64,000 nucleotides of DNA, from positions 124,001 to 188,000 of the forward strand of contig JAIOPH010000013.1 in NCBI GenBank assembly GCA_021414005.1, in the 5' to 3' direction. Shown here piece after piece: positions 54,572 through 64,000 of this stretch. Numbering within the stretch: the first letter of the stretch is position 1; every line of letters begins with the position of its first letter. Position numbers and translations under genes: made by a program. The notes under the pieces are model-generated. The model was given only the letters and a program-made list of their open reading frames with translations, did not search any database and was not told the DNA's origin. Origin of the DNA: Chthoniobacter sp. Lineage in GTDB: Bacteria > Verrucomicrobiota > Verrucomicrobiia > Chthoniobacterales > Chthoniobacteraceae.

Positions 54572-55195
54572 ATGAAAACCATTACCCTCAGTCTTGGTTT
54601 CCTCTCCTTCGCCTTTGGCACTGTTGCTTTCGCCGCCGACATTCCGGCCGTCGCTCAATTGCCCGGGCAACCTGAACGCGATGAAATCTATATTGAGTAT
54701 CGGAAGCTGAAGGCCGCCCGGACCGATATTCAGACCTCCTCGACAGACCAGGAGGCCAGAAAGCAACATGTAGCCGCGCTACAAGACCTCTTCCAGCGGG
54801 CGAAGAAGATTGACGACAGTTTGGCCGCCTACTCGATTCATACGGAACTCAACCACTTCGGCATCGTCATTCCGAAAACAGTTCGCTGGCGAATCAACGA
54901 CCAGCAGACCGTGGAGCCCAAGGTGCTGACCGACGCCAAAACCCGAATTACTTACTACCTTGAGTCCGATGGGCGGCACGTTTCCGCGATCGCCCCTGAC
55001 GGTAAGATTCTGTGGCACCGTGACCCCTTCAACGACGCCAAACTCTGGCCCTACCGTGTCTCCAAGCCGGTCATCACGTATTTCAAGTTTGCTGAAAAGG
55101 CCGCCAAACCGGCAATCGCCATCAATTTCAATTCGAGCCAGTTTGGAACGCTCGATCTTACAACGGGCTCCTTTCAGTATGAGGGGCAAGATTGA
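54572..55195 (+). CDS. Secreted protein of unknown function between DUF4139 paralogues
   Basis: 207 aa from the ATG at 54572. Signal peptide MKTITLSLGFLSFAFGTVAFA. The mature part has a helical region (about 40-85, rich in Gln/Lys/Glu) followed by strands with YYLESDGRHVSAIAPDGKILWHRDPF, which could be a single beta-propeller-like or PQQ-like repeat blade. No family recognised. It starts 17 nt after the first DUF4139 gene and has no relation to either paralogue. Confidence 0.75.
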   Translation: MKTITLSLGFLSFAFGTVAFAADIPAVAQLPGQPERDEIYIEYRKLKAARTDIQTSSTDQEARKQHVAALQDLFQRAKKIDDSLAAYSIHTELNHFGIVIPKTVRWRINDQQTVEPKVLTDAKTRITYYLESDGRHVSAIAPDGKILWHRDPFNDAKLWPYRVSKPVITYFKFAEKAAKPAIAINFNSSQFGTLDLTTGSFQYEGQD

Positions 55196-55246
55196 TAGTT
55201 CCAGTAACACCGAACCGTTCCGCTAATCTAATCCACCGCCCCCGCC

Positions 55247-56695
55247 ATGAACACACCCACCCACTTCGCTGTCCTCGCGCTCACTCTCGCCGCCACGCTA
55301 CCCACCCGCGCCGCCGACCCGGCGCTCACCATCTACAACCAAGACTTCGCCGTGCTGCGCGAGACGGTGCCGCTGGAGCTGAAGGCCGGCGTCAATGACG
55401 TGCGCTTTGCCGGCGTGACGGCGCAGGTCGAGGCCGATTCCGTGATCCTCCGGGACCCGGCGGGAAAAGTGCCGCTGCAAATCCTGGAGCAGAACTACCG
55501 CAACGATCCCGTCTCGCAGGAATTGCTACTCTCGCTCTTCGAGGGCCAGACGCTCGATTTCGTGGCGCATGAGCGGCAGAAGCCGGATCGCGTAATCGTC
55601 GGCAAGGTCATCCGCAGCGGCTACGTGCCCGGCGGGGAGAACGTCCAGCCAATCATCGAGGTGGACGGCAAACTGCAGTTCTCGCTGCCCGGCGAGCCGC
55701 GCTTTCCCACGCTCGGCGCGGACACCCAGCTCAAGCCCGCGCTTTCCTGGAAACTGAATGCGCTCGCCGCCGCCAAGCTCGACGCCGAGCTGGCCTACAT
55801 CACCGGCGGGCTGACATGGGAGGCGAGCTACAACATCGTCGCACCCGAGGCGAACGACGTAATCGACCTCGTTGGCTGGATCACCATGAAAAACGAAAGC
55901 GGCGCGACCTTTGCGAACGCGAAGATCAAGCTCATGGCAGGGAATGTGAACAAGGTGCAGCCGGTGCAGCCGGTTTTGGAGATGGCGATGAAGCCCGAGC
56001 CCTCGTCAGGCGCCGAAGCTGCGCCCGTCATTACCGAAAAAGCCTTCGACGAATTCCACCTCTACACCCTCGCGCGCCCGGCCACACTGCGGGACAAGGA
56101 GACCAAGCAGGTCGAGTTCATTCGCGCCACGGGCGTGAAAGCCACGCGTCTTTTCATCTACGACCCGATCATGAAGGACAACGACTGGCACCTCGGCAAC
56201 AATGTGGGCGAGGACGCCGACTACGGCACGACGAGCAGCAAGAAGGTGCAGGTCTATCGCGAGTTTAAGAACAGCGAGGCGAACAAGCTCGGCATCCCGC
56301 TCCCGAAGGGGCGCGTGCGCTTTTACTCGCAGGACGAGGACCGGCAGCTGGAGTTCGTGGGCGAAAACAACATCGACCACACGCCCAAGGACGAACTCGT
56401 GCGGCTATATGTCGGCGACAGTTTCGACCTCGTGGGCGAGCGCAAGCGCGTGGATTTCAAAGTCAACGAAGCCAACCAGTGGGCCAACGAGACATTCGAG
56501 ATCAAGCTGCGCAACCGCAAGAAACAGCCCGCTGAAATCCGCGTGGTGGAGCACCTCTATCGCTGGTCGAACTGGACGATCAAGGAGAAGTCCCAAGCCT
56601 TCGAGAAAACCGACGCGCAGACGATTGAGTTCAAAGTTCCGCTCAAACCCGACGAGGAAAAAGTGGTGACCTACAAGGTCCACTACACCTGGTAG
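55247..56695 (+). CDS. Secreted DUF4139-domain protein, copy 2
   Basis: 482 aa. Signal peptide MNTPTHFAVLALTLAATLPTRA. It matches the first copy closely over nearly all its length (LTIYNQDFAVLRETVPLELKAG, VIRSGYVPGGENVQP, the RFYSQDEDRQLEFVGENN block and the ending VVTYKVHYTW). It has a different short insert near 240-250 and a different segment at ~300-320. The pair clearly arose by tandem duplication. The 3' end is 18 nt from the convergent TPR gene. Confidence 0.85.
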   Translation: MNTPTHFAVLALTLAATLPTRAADPALTIYNQDFAVLRETVPLELKAGVNDVRFAGVTAQVEADSVILRDPAGKVPLQILEQNYRNDPVSQELLLSLFEGQTLDFVAHERQKPDRVIVGKVIRSGYVPGGENVQPIIEVDGKLQFSLPGEPRFPTLGADTQLKPALSWKLNALAAAKLDAELAYITGGLTWEASYNIVAPEANDVIDLVGWITMKNESGATFANAKIKLMAGNVNKVQPVQPVLEMAMKPEPSSGAEAAPVITEKAFDEFHLYTLARPATLRDKETKQVEFIRATGVKATRLFIYDPIMKDNDWHLGNNVGEDADYGTTSSKKVQVYREFKNSEANKLGIPLPKGRVRFYSQDEDRQLEFVGENNIDHTPKDELVRLYVGDSFDLVGERKRVDFKVNEANQWANETFEIKLRNRKKQPAEIRVVEHLYRWSNWTIKEKSQAFEKTDAQTIEFKVPLKPDEEKVVTYKVHYTW

Positions 56696-56713
56696 CGGAC
56701 CGCCGTCTTTGCG

Positions 56714-58495
56714 CTAACGCTGCAAACCGACCGGTGCCCAGCCGACTTGCAGCCGGCGGCCGGCCTGGCTGGCGCGGAAGTGGAGCGCGCCGTCGGGCAG
56801 ACCCACGAGGTGGCAGTCGATGGTCTTGGCCGTGGGCAGCACGCCGCGGACGACAAACGCGCCGAGGAGGCGCGGCTCCACGCCGCCACCGCTCTGGCCC
56901 TGCTGGAGCGGCACCTGGACTTCCGCGCCCGTGGCTTTCCACGGAAAGCGGCTCTCGCTGGGCAGCCGCGCGCCGGCGTTGAGCACGTAGCCGCCGTCGC
57001 CATCCGCGAGCACGAGCACGACGGGGCGCTGGAGGAAGCCGGATTGGTGGACTTCCAGCGGCACGCCAGAGCCGGCGACCAAGCCCGTCCACGCATCAAT
57101 CATCAAGTTGCACGACGCCTTGAAGTCCGCCGGCACGTCGCCCGCCATCGCTTTGCGCAGCACGCCGAGCGCGTCGTTGGTCAGGCCCATTTGCTGCAAA
57201 GTCTGCGCGTAATTCCAGTCGAGGCGCTTGGTAAACTGCCCGCTTTCGATCTTTGGTTTGACGATGCTGACGAGCTTTTCAAAACCGCGCGCCTCGCCGA
57301 GCGCGGCGGTGTAGTGCAGCAGCACGTCCTCGGAATCCGGCGCGATTTCCTGCGCGCGCTCGGCCCATTTCACCGCAGAGGCAGTGTCGCCGCGTTTGCG
57401 CGCGATGTTGCTCGCGAGGATGTAGGCCATCCACGAGCGCCGCTCTTCGCCGAACTTCGCCAGTTGCTGTTCCTTGAGCGGATCGTGATCGTTTTGCGCG
57501 AGCCCGAAGCGGATGGCGAGCGGGGCCTGCGCGTTGGCGTCGAGCGTGAGCAGGGTGTCCAGCGCCTGGGCTTCGCCGGCGGTGTCGCCGGTGGCGTTGC
57601 AAAGCTGGGCGAGGTGGAAAAAGCCCTCGGGATCCTGCGGCACCTGCTCGGTGTAAGGCTTGATCGTGGCCAGCGCCTGCTCGGGTTGGCCGGCGAGGCG
57701 GTAGGCGGCGGTGAGGCCGAAAACGGTGCGCCGGTCGGCAGGCCGGAGTTGGTGCGCGTGCTGGAGCGCCTGCAAGCCCAGCTCGGGCGCGAAGCCCTGC
57801 TGGAGGAGGTGCTCGGCCTGGGCCACGAGTTTGTCGGGATCATTGGCGACCTGCTGGAGTTGCTGCGCCACCATCTTGGCAAAAGTCGGGCGGTCCACGA
57901 AGGCGGCGGAGTTCGGATCGTTCGGATCGCGCAGCAGTTTCACCACGACGCGGAGTTGGGCGAGCCCCTCCAGCGCGGTGCGGTCATTCGGCGCGCACTC
58001 CAGCGTTTTCTGGAAAGCGGCGAGCGCCTCGTCGCGCTGGCCGCGCATGGTGTGCATGACGCCGAGGTTGTTCCAGATCGCGCCGATCTTTGGTGTCTGC
58101 CCGGCGGCGGCGCGAAAGAGCGCGATGGCGTCTTCCTCGCGGCCTTCCATGCGCGCGACCGTGCCGCGGTGGAAGAGCCCGAAAGCGGTGCCGGGATGGA
58201 TTTCCTCGAACCGCGCGAGCAACTCCGTAGCCTCGGTGGGATCGGCGTCCTCGATGGCGTCGGCGAGCGCGTCGAGATGCTCGGACGCGCGGGCGAAAGC
58301 AGCCCACGGCTCGGTGAGTTCTGCGCCCATCATACCGATGGCGCGGAGCAGGTGCTCAATCTCGAAGGGATCGTTGTTGGCGACGGCGGCATCGACTTCG
58401 GAAGGCCACGGGATGCGCTGCGGCAGACCGAAGAAAGGGAGTTCCCACGACGTGGAATCGACCCAGCGAAAAGGGGTGGTGAGGGTGTCGGACAT
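56714..58495 (-). CDS. Tetratricopeptide-repeat protein
   Basis: 593 aa from the ATG at 58495. Residues ~90-450 hold multiple TPR-type helix pairs, most clearly IGAIWNNLGVMHTMRGQRDEALAAFQKTLECAPND and ASAVKWAERAQEIAPDSEDVLLHYTAALGEARG. The last ~120 residues form a beta-rich domain. There is no signal peptide. TPR proteins are scaffolds; the partner is unknown. It follows thrC by 20 nt on the same strand, so it could share the hom-thrC transcript. Confidence 0.85.
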   Translation of the reverse strand: MSDTLTTPFRWVDSTSWELPFFGLPQRIPWPSEVDAAVANNDPFEIEHLLRAIGMMGAELTEPWAAFARASEHLDALADAIEDADPTEATELLARFEEIHPGTAFGLFHRGTVARMEGREEDAIALFRAAAGQTPKIGAIWNNLGVMHTMRGQRDEALAAFQKTLECAPNDRTALEGLAQLRVVVKLLRDPNDPNSAAFVDRPTFAKMVAQQLQQVANDPDKLVAQAEHLLQQGFAPELGLQALQHAHQLRPADRRTVFGLTAAYRLAGQPEQALATIKPYTEQVPQDPEGFFHLAQLCNATGDTAGEAQALDTLLTLDANAQAPLAIRFGLAQNDHDPLKEQQLAKFGEERRSWMAYILASNIARKRGDTASAVKWAERAQEIAPDSEDVLLHYTAALGEARGFEKLVSIVKPKIESGQFTKRLDWNYAQTLQQMGLTNDALGVLRKAMAGDVPADFKASCNLMIDAWTGLVAGSGVPLEVHQSGFLQRPVVLVLADGDGGYVLNAGARLPSESRFPWKATGAEVQVPLQQGQSGGGVEPRLLGAFVVRGVLPTAKTIDCHLVGLPDGALHFRASQAGRRLQVGWAPVGLQR

Positions 58496-58515
58496 AGGAA
58501 ATGCGGGAGTCTGGT

Positions 58516-59610
58516 TCAGCCCGCGATGAGGCGGAGGATTTCGGTTTTGTCGGCCTTGGCGGGCAGCACCGCGCCGCATTGTTCGCGGGCGATGTCGGGG
58601 TCTTTCAGGCCGTGGCCGGTGACGGTGCAGACGATCTTGCTGCCTTCGGCGATCTGCGGGAAGGGGCAGGTCGCGCACGGTGCGGAGCCGAGGCATTTGA
58701 AAAGTCCCGCGATGCTCGCGGCGCTGGCGGGCTCGACGAAGATGCCTTCGTTCGACGCGAGCCACTGCTGCGCGAAGAGAATCTCCGCGTCGGTGACGAT
58801 GTCGATCGAGCCGCCGCTGTCGCGGATCGCGGCGTTGGCCATGTCCCAGCTCGCGGGGTTCCCGATGCGGATGGCGGTTGCGATGGTGTCGGGCTTCTCG
58901 ACGACCTTGCCGTAAAAAATCGGGGCCGATCCAGCTGCTTGGAAACCGGTCATCTTCGGCAGCTTCGTGGCGCGGCCGAGTTTGTGGAATTCGCGGTAGC
59001 CCATCCAGTAGGCGCTGATGTTGCCCGCGTTGCCCACCGGCAGCACATGCACGTCCGGCGCGTCGCCAAGCACCTCGATAATCTCAAAGCTCGCGGTCTT
59101 CTGCCCTTCGAGGCGAAACGGGTTGATCGAGTTCACGATCGCGATGGGCTCCGTCTCCCCGATTTCGCGGACGAGCCGCAGCGCGTCGTCGAAGTTGCCC
59201 TCGATGGCCACGACCTTCGCGCCGTACATGAACGCCTGCGCCAGCTTGCCGAACGCGATTTTTCCCGCTGGCAGCAGCACGATGCACGCGACGCCCGCGC
59301 GGGCGGCATACGCGGCGGCGGCGGCGCTGGTGTTGCCCGTGCTCGCGCAGATGACCGCCTGCGAGCCCGCCTCCACGGCCTTCGACAGCGCCATGGTCAT
59401 GCCGCGGTCCTTAAAGGAGCCGGTCGGGTTCAGCCCCTCGTATTTGATGAAAACCTCGCACCCGCGCCCCACGCGCGCGCTGAGTTTCGGCGAGTGAATG
59501 AGCGGCGTGCTGCCTTCATTCAGCGAGATAAATGGCGTGGCGTCGGTGACGGGAAGAAACTCGCGCCAGCGGGCCATGACGCCGCGGTCATGGAGGGAGT
59601 GGAAACTCAT
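58516..59610 (-). CDS. thrC: Threonine synthase
   Basis: 364 aa. PLP-dependent fold-type II enzyme converting O-phosphohomoserine to threonine. The PLP lysine is Lys67 in [11 protein letters not shown], followed by the substrate loop [19 protein letters not shown] and the phosphate-binding [14 protein letters not shown]. The start ATG overlaps the hom stop (ATGA). This short type is the usual bacterial form without the long N-terminal extension. Confidence 0.97.
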   Translation of the reverse strand: MSFHSLHDRGVMARWREFLPVTDATPFISLNEGSTPLIHSPKLSARVGRGCEVFIKYEGLNPTGSFKDRGMTMALSKAVEAGSQAVICASTGNTSAAAAAYAARAGVACIVLLPAGKIAFGKLAQAFMYGAKVVAIEGNFDDALRLVREIGETEPIAIVNSINPFRLEGQKTASFEIIEVLGDAPDVHVLPVGNAGNISAYWMGYREFHKLGRATKLPKMTGFQAAGSAPIFYGKVVEKPDTIATAIRIGNPASWDMANAAIRDSGGSIDIVTDAEILFAQQWLASNEGIFVEPASAASIAGLFKCLGSAPCATCPFPQIAEGSKIVCTVTGHGLKDPDIAREQCGAVLPAKADKTEILRLIAG

Positions 59611-60902
59611 GCGAAGTTTTCCACCCGAATCATCCGCGGTGCTTTCTTCACGCAGGGGAGCGCGCCGATTTGCTCCAAAGCGGAAGCCATCTGCGCGTTG
59701 GAGGCCTTGTGGATGACGAGGACGAGCGACACGGTTTCGCCCTCCTCGCCCTCGGGCTGGAAAATGGAGGAAATGCCGATGTTGAGCGCGCCGAGCACAC
59801 CGGCGATTTGCGCGATTACGCCGGGGCGGTCCTCGACGGTGAGCCGCAGGTAATACTCCGAAACGATCTGGTCGATCGGCTGGCAGGTGCCGTAGAGGCC
59901 GTGCGGGATGAAGCCGCAGTTGCTCCGCGGCGATTGCAGCGCGGCGGCGGCTTCGGCGAGGTCGGCGATGACAGAGCTGGAAGTCGGGTCCTGGCCCGCG
60001 CCGCGTCCGTAAAAGAGGGTGTCCCCCACGATGTCGCCGTGGACGGCGAGCGCGTTGAAGACGCCGTTGACGCTGGCCAGCACATGCTTCTCGGGGATGA
60101 GCGTGGGATGCACGCGAACCTCGATCTCGCCGCCCGCGTCGGCCTTGATGATGCCCAGCAGCTTGATCACGTAGCCGAGTTTGTGGGCAAAGGAGATGTC
60201 GCTCGCGGTGATGCGCTCGATGCCCTCGACGAAAACTTTTTCCGCCGGCACCCAGAAGCCATAGGCCAGCGACGCGAGGATGATCGCCTTGTGCGCGGCG
60301 TCGCCGCCGTTCACGTCGAGCGCGGGATCAGCCTCCGCGTAACCCGCCGCCTGCGCCTCGGCCAGCGCCTCGGCAAAGCCCAGCCCGCTCTCGGACATGC
60401 GCGTGAGGATGTAGTTGCTCGTGCCGTTGATGATGCCGTGGATCGAGCGGATGTGGTTGCCGACAAACGCCTCACGGATCGCTTTGATGATCGGAATCCC
60501 GCCCGCCACCGCCGCCTCGAAAAAGACCGGCACCTTGTGCTTCGTCGCCGCCTCGAAAATCTCCCGCCCGTGCTCCGCGAGCAGCGCCTTGTTGCCCGTG
60601 ACGACGATTTTCCCCCGCTCGATCGCCCCGAGAATCAGCCGCAGACTTTCATCCTTCTGCCCCATCAGCTCGACCACGATCTGAATCGCCGGATCATCGA
60701 GCAGCTCCTCCCACCGCGTCGTCAGCAAACCCGCCGGCACGCTCACCCCGCGATCCCTCGCCATGTCGCGCACCGCGATCTTTTTCACCTCCAACTCACA
60801 CCCCAACCGCTCCCGGAGCAGGGCGCGATTCTGCACCAGATGTTTGAAGACACCTGCGCCGACATTACCCATACCAGCGAGTCCGATGCCGAAGGTTTGC
60901 AT
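59607..60902 (-). CDS. hom: Homoserine dehydrogenase with ACT domain
   Basis: 431 aa from the ATG at 60902 ([18 protein letters not shown]). It has an NAD-binding Rossmann start [12 protein letters not shown], the catalytic core with [42 protein letters not shown], and a C-terminal ACT domain ([30 protein letters not shown]) for feedback regulation, normally by threonine. It catalyses the last step before homoserine. It is the first gene of the hom-thrC operon. Confidence 0.97.
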   Translation of the reverse strand: MQTFGIGLAGMGNVGAGVFKHLVQNRALLRERLGCELEVKKIAVRDMARDRGVSVPAGLLTTRWEELLDDPAIQIVVELMGQKDESLRLILGAIERGKIVVTGNKALLAEHGREIFEAATKHKVPVFFEAAVAGGIPIIKAIREAFVGNHIRSIHGIINGTSNYILTRMSESGLGFAEALAEAQAAGYAEADPALDVNGGDAAHKAIILASLAYGFWVPAEKVFVEGIERITASDISFAHKLGYVIKLLGIIKADAGGEIEVRVHPTLIPEKHVLASVNGVFNALAVHGDIVGDTLFYGRGAGQDPTSSSVIADLAEAAAALQSPRSNCGFIPHGLYGTCQPIDQIVSEYYLRLTVEDRPGVIAQIAGVLGALNIGISSIFQPEGEEGETVSLVLVIHKASNAQMASALEQIGALPCVKKAPRMIRVENFA

Positions 60903-61137
60903 GCGAAAAGGGCGCGGACTATCGCGCTCGACTTTTGGGGTGTAAAGGCGGGAGTTGGATCGCCGGGAGGACGGCGCGCGCCACGCGTCGCCTCGAAACC
61001 GAGGGCTCGCGAACACCCTCCGCAGCCCTGCTTCCAGATCATGCACAAAATTCTTGGCGGCAGGCTGCGTCCGCGCTGCATTGCGCCGCGTATCGCGCCC
61101 GATAAACACCATTTTCATTCGCTCTCTCCGCCGCACC
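60903..61137. promoter_or_regulatory. Divergent gap between hom and the PAS gene
   Basis: 235 bp that should hold the hom-thrC promoter and that of the PAS-domain gene. I did not find a threonine-attenuator-like leader peptide, T-tract terminator or clear promoter boxes. Confidence 0.3.
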
Positions 61138-61713
61138 ATGATCGACGATTCGCTCCAGGAACAAGCCGCGCTCTACGCCGCGGGCACGCTGTCCGCCACG
61201 GAGCGCGAGCACTTCGAGCTAATCCTGCGCTTTCACACCGAGCTGCGCGCGCTGGTCGTAGCGCTGGAGGAAGTCGCCGCCGCCGCCATCACCGCGCCGC
61301 TCGCGGCCGGCGCACCGGGGCCGTCGGCGGGTTTGCGCGCACGGGTCCTCGCCGGGATCGCAGGCCGCGCCCAGCAGACCAGCGACGAGGGGTTCGTAAT
61401 GACCGGGCCGGACGGGCTGGTGCAATGGGTCAACCCCGCCTTTACCGCCATGTGCGGCTACGAGCTGGCCGAGCTGCGCGGTAAAAAGCTCGGCTCCGTT
61501 CTGCAAGGCGCGCAGACCGATCGCACCACCGCCGAGCGCATGGGCCGCGCGGTGCGCGAAAACCGCGCCTGCACCGAGACGATCCTGAACTACCACAAAA
61601 ACGGCCAGCCCTATTGGGTGGAGATCGCCATTACGCCGCTCCTCGACGATGCCGGGGCCACGCGCTGGTTCGTGGCGCGCGAGCGGGAAGTGCCGGAGCA
61701 GGCCGCCGCGTAA
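61138..61713 (+). CDS. Anti-sigma-like N-terminus fused to a LOV-like PAS domain without the photoactive cysteine
   Basis: 191 aa from the ATG at 61138. Residues 1-45 (LQEQAALYAAGTLSATEREHFE) resemble the N-terminal helices of RskA/ChrR-type anti-sigma factors but without zinc ligands. Residues ~82-185 form a PAS domain (GFVMTGPDGLVQWVNPAFTAMCGY) whose GKKLGSVLQGAQTD (115-128) matches the LOV core GxNCRFLQGxxTD with Gly119 in place of the reactive Cys. It is therefore not a classical photoreceptor; it may sense redox or a ligand. No membrane segment and no adjacent sigma factor gene. Confidence 0.72.
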   Translation: MIDDSLQEQAALYAAGTLSATEREHFELILRFHTELRALVVALEEVAAAAITAPLAAGAPGPSAGLRARVLAGIAGRAQQTSDEGFVMTGPDGLVQWVNPAFTAMCGYELAELRGKKLGSVLQGAQTDRTTAERMGRAVRENRACTETILNYHKNGQPYWVEIAITPLLDDAGATRWFVAREREVPEQAAA

Positions 61714-61812
61714 CGCGCGGGCTTTTGCGGATTGCGGGGTTGCCTTTCTGAGCCGGGCTGCGCAAAGCTGCGCGCCCACTTTCACCCTCAACCCCTCACT
61801 CCTCTACTCCAC

Positions 61813-62544
61813 ATGGGACGCCAATGGCTCCAAGCTAAACGCGAAGTCGCCGGCCTGAAAAAAGGCCAGATGGTCGGCAAAATGGTCAAAGAAATCATGG
61901 TCGCCGCGAAGCTCGGCGGACCCGAGCCCGACGCCAACGCGCGCCTTTTCGCCGCCGTGGAAAAGGCCCGCCGGGCCAGCGTGACGCGCGACGTCATCGA
62001 GCGCGCCATCAAAAAAGGCGCGGGCATCGGCGGCGAAAAGCTCCTCATGGATCACATCGTTTTCGAGGGTTACACGCCGAACAAAGTGCCCGTGATCGTG
62101 GAAGTGATGACCGACAATAACAACCGCACCGCGCCCGAGATCCGGCTGCTTTTCAAACACGGTCAGCTCGGCACGCCGGGCTCGAACAAATTCCTTTTCG
62201 ACCACGTCGGCCTCGTCGAAGCCCACCACCCGGACGCCACCGCCGACATAGAGGCCGCAGCCATCGAAGCCGGCGCGCAAAACGTCGAGCCGCTCACCCA
62301 CGCCACGAATGACGACATCCCCGAGGGCGTGGCCGGCGCGCGTTTCATCACCGAGCGCGCCGACCTGCACACCGTGACGCAGTGGCTGGCGAAAAACGGC
62401 TGGACCGTGGTGACCAGCGAGCTCGGCTACGTGGCGAAAAACTTCCCCGACCTCACCGACACGCAGCGCGCCGAAGTCGGCGAGTTTCTCCACGCCCTCG
62501 ACGAAAACGACGACGTCCACCGCGTCTGGGCCGCGCTGCGGTAG
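61813..62544 (+). CDS. yebC: YebC/PmpR-family protein
   Basis: 243 aa from the ATG at 61813. The N-terminus MGRQWLQAKREV leads into VGKMVKEIMVAAKLGGPEPDANARLFAAVEKARRASVTRDVIERAIKKG, the family signature. Then FEGYTPNKVPVIVEVMTDNNNRT and the C-terminal HALDENDDVHRVW follow. Homologues act as transcription regulators and, in TACO1 and YebC studies, as ribosome-associated factors aiding translation of proline stretches. It converges on the MFS gene with an 18-nt gap. Confidence 0.93.
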   Translation: MGRQWLQAKREVAGLKKGQMVGKMVKEIMVAAKLGGPEPDANARLFAAVEKARRASVTRDVIERAIKKGAGIGGEKLLMDHIVFEGYTPNKVPVIVEVMTDNNNRTAPEIRLLFKHGQLGTPGSNKFLFDHVGLVEAHHPDATADIEAAAIEAGAQNVEPLTHATNDDIPEGVAGARFITERADLHTVTQWLAKNGWTVVTSELGYVAKNFPDLTDTQRAEVGEFLHALDENDDVHRVWAALR

Positions 62545-62562
62545 CCCGTCGGACTGCTTTCG

Positions 62563-63927
62563 TCATTCGTCCCGGCCGACTCCCCGCAGCAGCGGCAGGG
62601 CCACGCCCCACGCGATGAGGACGTGGAGGAGAATGAGTATTTGGAAATACGAAAACGGCGTGCCGCCGGGCAGCAATAGACCGCCCCAAGCGTGGGGGAA
62701 GTGGTCTTTGATCCACCCGCCGGCCAGCGCGCCCGCCGCGCCAATGACGCCGACGGAGGACCAATGCACGGCCATGGCGACGGTGCGCCCGGCGCTGCCG
62801 GTGAAGACTTGCGTGAGCCGGAGCTGGCAGAGCTGCACGCCACTGTAAAAGCCGCCGATGACGAGCGACGCCACGCCCATGAGCACGACCGGCTGCGGCA
62901 CAGTTCCGACAAAAGGCACTCGCCACGTCACGGGCGAGACGAAGAGCCACGCGAGGGTGAAAAGCGGCCCGGCAATCATCAAAAACAGCGCCACGGTCCG
63001 CGCGCCGAAGCGGTCGATGCGATGCCCGATGGCCGGTGCCCAGAGCATCGTGCCGAGCGCCGAGGCCACGATCAGCCATGACGCCTGCGAGAAGCTCGCG
63101 CCAAAGTTTTCCTGCAAATACACCACGTTGAAAAAGCCGGGCACACCGGCCGAGTAGCCGGGCAGCGCCAGCGCCGCCGTCCATGCGCCCATGGCCAGGG
63201 TGAGCCGGCGAAATGCCCGGTCCCGCAGCGGGGCGACGAGCCTTTTCCAAAACACCACGCCCGGCGTGGTGCGGTGCGGCCGCGGCTCGATCACACCGAG
63301 ATGCACCACGATGTCCGCCACGCCGAGCAGCGCCGCCACGCCGAAGACCAGCGAGAAGCCGAGCAGCGCGTGCGGCGGTTGATTCCACCGGTCCATGGCC
63401 CAGCCGAACCCCAGCGCCGACATCACCATGCTCACCGCCAGCACCCGCGCTCGCACGCCCCAGAAACGACCCGCGCGCGCGGCGGGCAGCAGGTCCGCCA
63501 TCCAGCTCAGCCACGGTGCCGTGCCGGCTTGCGCGAGCACTTCGCTCAGCCCGAGCACGGCGATGAGCAGCACCGGCCACCACACCCGGCCCTGCGGCCA
63601 CACCCACGGCAGCAGCGCCGGCACCAGCCAGAGCAGCCGGTGCGCGATCACCACCACCGCCCAGAACGTCTTCCGCCTTTCCAGCCGCTCCACGAAAAAC
63701 GCCGACGGCAACTGGGCCAGCAACGCGAGCTGCCGCACCGCGCCCATGAGGCCGAGCTGAAACCCCGTGGCCTGCACAGCCTGGAGAAAAAGCGGCAGCG
63801 GCGTTCCGTAGGCCGCACCGATCCAGAACGTGCCAAACGCGCCCGCGGCAATGTTCAGCCACATCGCCCGCTCCACGGCGCGCTCGGAAAGCGCGGCGGT
63901 TGGAGGAGCGGCGGGAATTTCCGGCAT
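62563..63927 (-). CDS. MFS transporter
   Basis: 454 aa from the ATG at 63927. About 12 hydrophobic helices; the early segment ERLERRKTFWAVVVIAHRLLW corresponds to the loop between helices 2 and 3. A central hydrophilic loop (about 210-240) is present. The N-terminal ~25 residues are Pro/Ala-rich. Likely a proton-coupled transporter of the MFS_1 group; substrate unknown. Only ~70 bp of its upstream region lie in the window. Confidence 0.85.
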   Translation of the reverse strand: MPEIPAAPPTAALSERAVERAMWLNIAAGAFGTFWIGAAYGTPLPLFLQAVQATGFQLGLMGAVRQLALLAQLPSAFFVERLERRKTFWAVVVIAHRLLWLVPALLPWVWPQGRVWWPVLLIAVLGLSEVLAQAGTAPWLSWMADLLPAARAGRFWGVRARVLAVSMVMSALGFGWAMDRWNQPPHALLGFSLVFGVAALLGVADIVVHLGVIEPRPHRTTPGVVFWKRLVAPLRDRAFRRLTLAMGAWTAALALPGYSAGVPGFFNVVYLQENFGASFSQASWLIVASALGTMLWAPAIGHRIDRFGARTVALFLMIAGPLFTLAWLFVSPVTWRVPFVGTVPQPVVLMGVASLVIGGFYSGVQLCQLRLTQVFTGSAGRTVAMAVHWSSVGVIGAAGALAGGWIKDHFPHAWGGLLLPGGTPFSYFQILILLHVLIAWGVALPLLRGVGRDE

Positions 63928-64000
63928 GGGCGGCGGCACGTTACCCGGCCCCGCCCATCTCTCCACCACGATCCGCGTTTTTTCCCGTCCGCATCTCACT

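Overview
The window is GC-rich (island genes excepted) and looks chromosomal. Several traits point to a Verrucomicrobiota bacterium: a giant protein with autotransporter-associated beta-strand repeats, tandem DUF4139 proteins, many secreted proteins and lipoproteins, and an HpnD-type squalene/phytoene synthase. The phylum is an inference from gene content; no rRNA or marker gene proves it.

Layout. 1-6643 (minus): N-terminal part of a giant repeat adhesin running off the left edge. 6.9-26.9 kb: housekeeping and envelope genes. These are an alpha/beta-hydrolase lipoprotein, bioB with two small partners, an HtrA protease beside a catalytically dead HtrA paralogue, an MFS exporter, a glycine-zipper lipoprotein, an operon of membrane protein + dead ABC ATPase + HpnD-like synthase, ribE, nnr, a polysaccharide deacetylase lipoprotein, an amidohydrolase preceded by an apparent Uma2 remnant, and a MacAB-like exporter.

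27.0-33.3 kb: an integrative element in the 3' end of tRNA-Val(GAC). It has a degenerate att copy on the left and the intact tRNA on the right. Its genes are a gene-V-like ssDNA-binding protein, an HUH replication endonuclease, three tightly coupled cargo genes (a PD-(D/E)XK nuclease plus two proteins I do not recognise), an HTH regulator, an excisionase-like protein and a tyrosine recombinase. The three-gene cargo is the best candidate here for an undescribed defence system.

33.4-38.7 kb: tdh, two hexapeptide acyltransferases, a 59-aa protein with its own terminator, an MsbA-like ABC transporter and a VapBC pair. 38.9-48.9 kb: a multi-gene restriction-type cluster (HTH, Dcm, MORC-like GHKL ATPase, Z1, DUF4420 PD-(D/E)XK, AIPR, Vsr). 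It is interrupted by a second small module (DUF3427-like protein, HNH nuclease, HTH), and the Z1 gene has lost its N-terminal motor domain and is frameshifted.

49.0-63.9 kb: a glycosyltransferase-like protein, a VapD/DUF5397 pair, ispE, class II fba, two DUF4139 paralogues flanking a secreted protein, a TPR protein, the hom-thrC operon, an anti-sigma-like/PAS protein, a YebC-family protein and an MFS transporter. Short gaps and 1-4 nt start/stop overlaps are common, so many neighbours are probably co-transcribed. No CRISPR array, rRNA or insertion-sequence transposase was seen.
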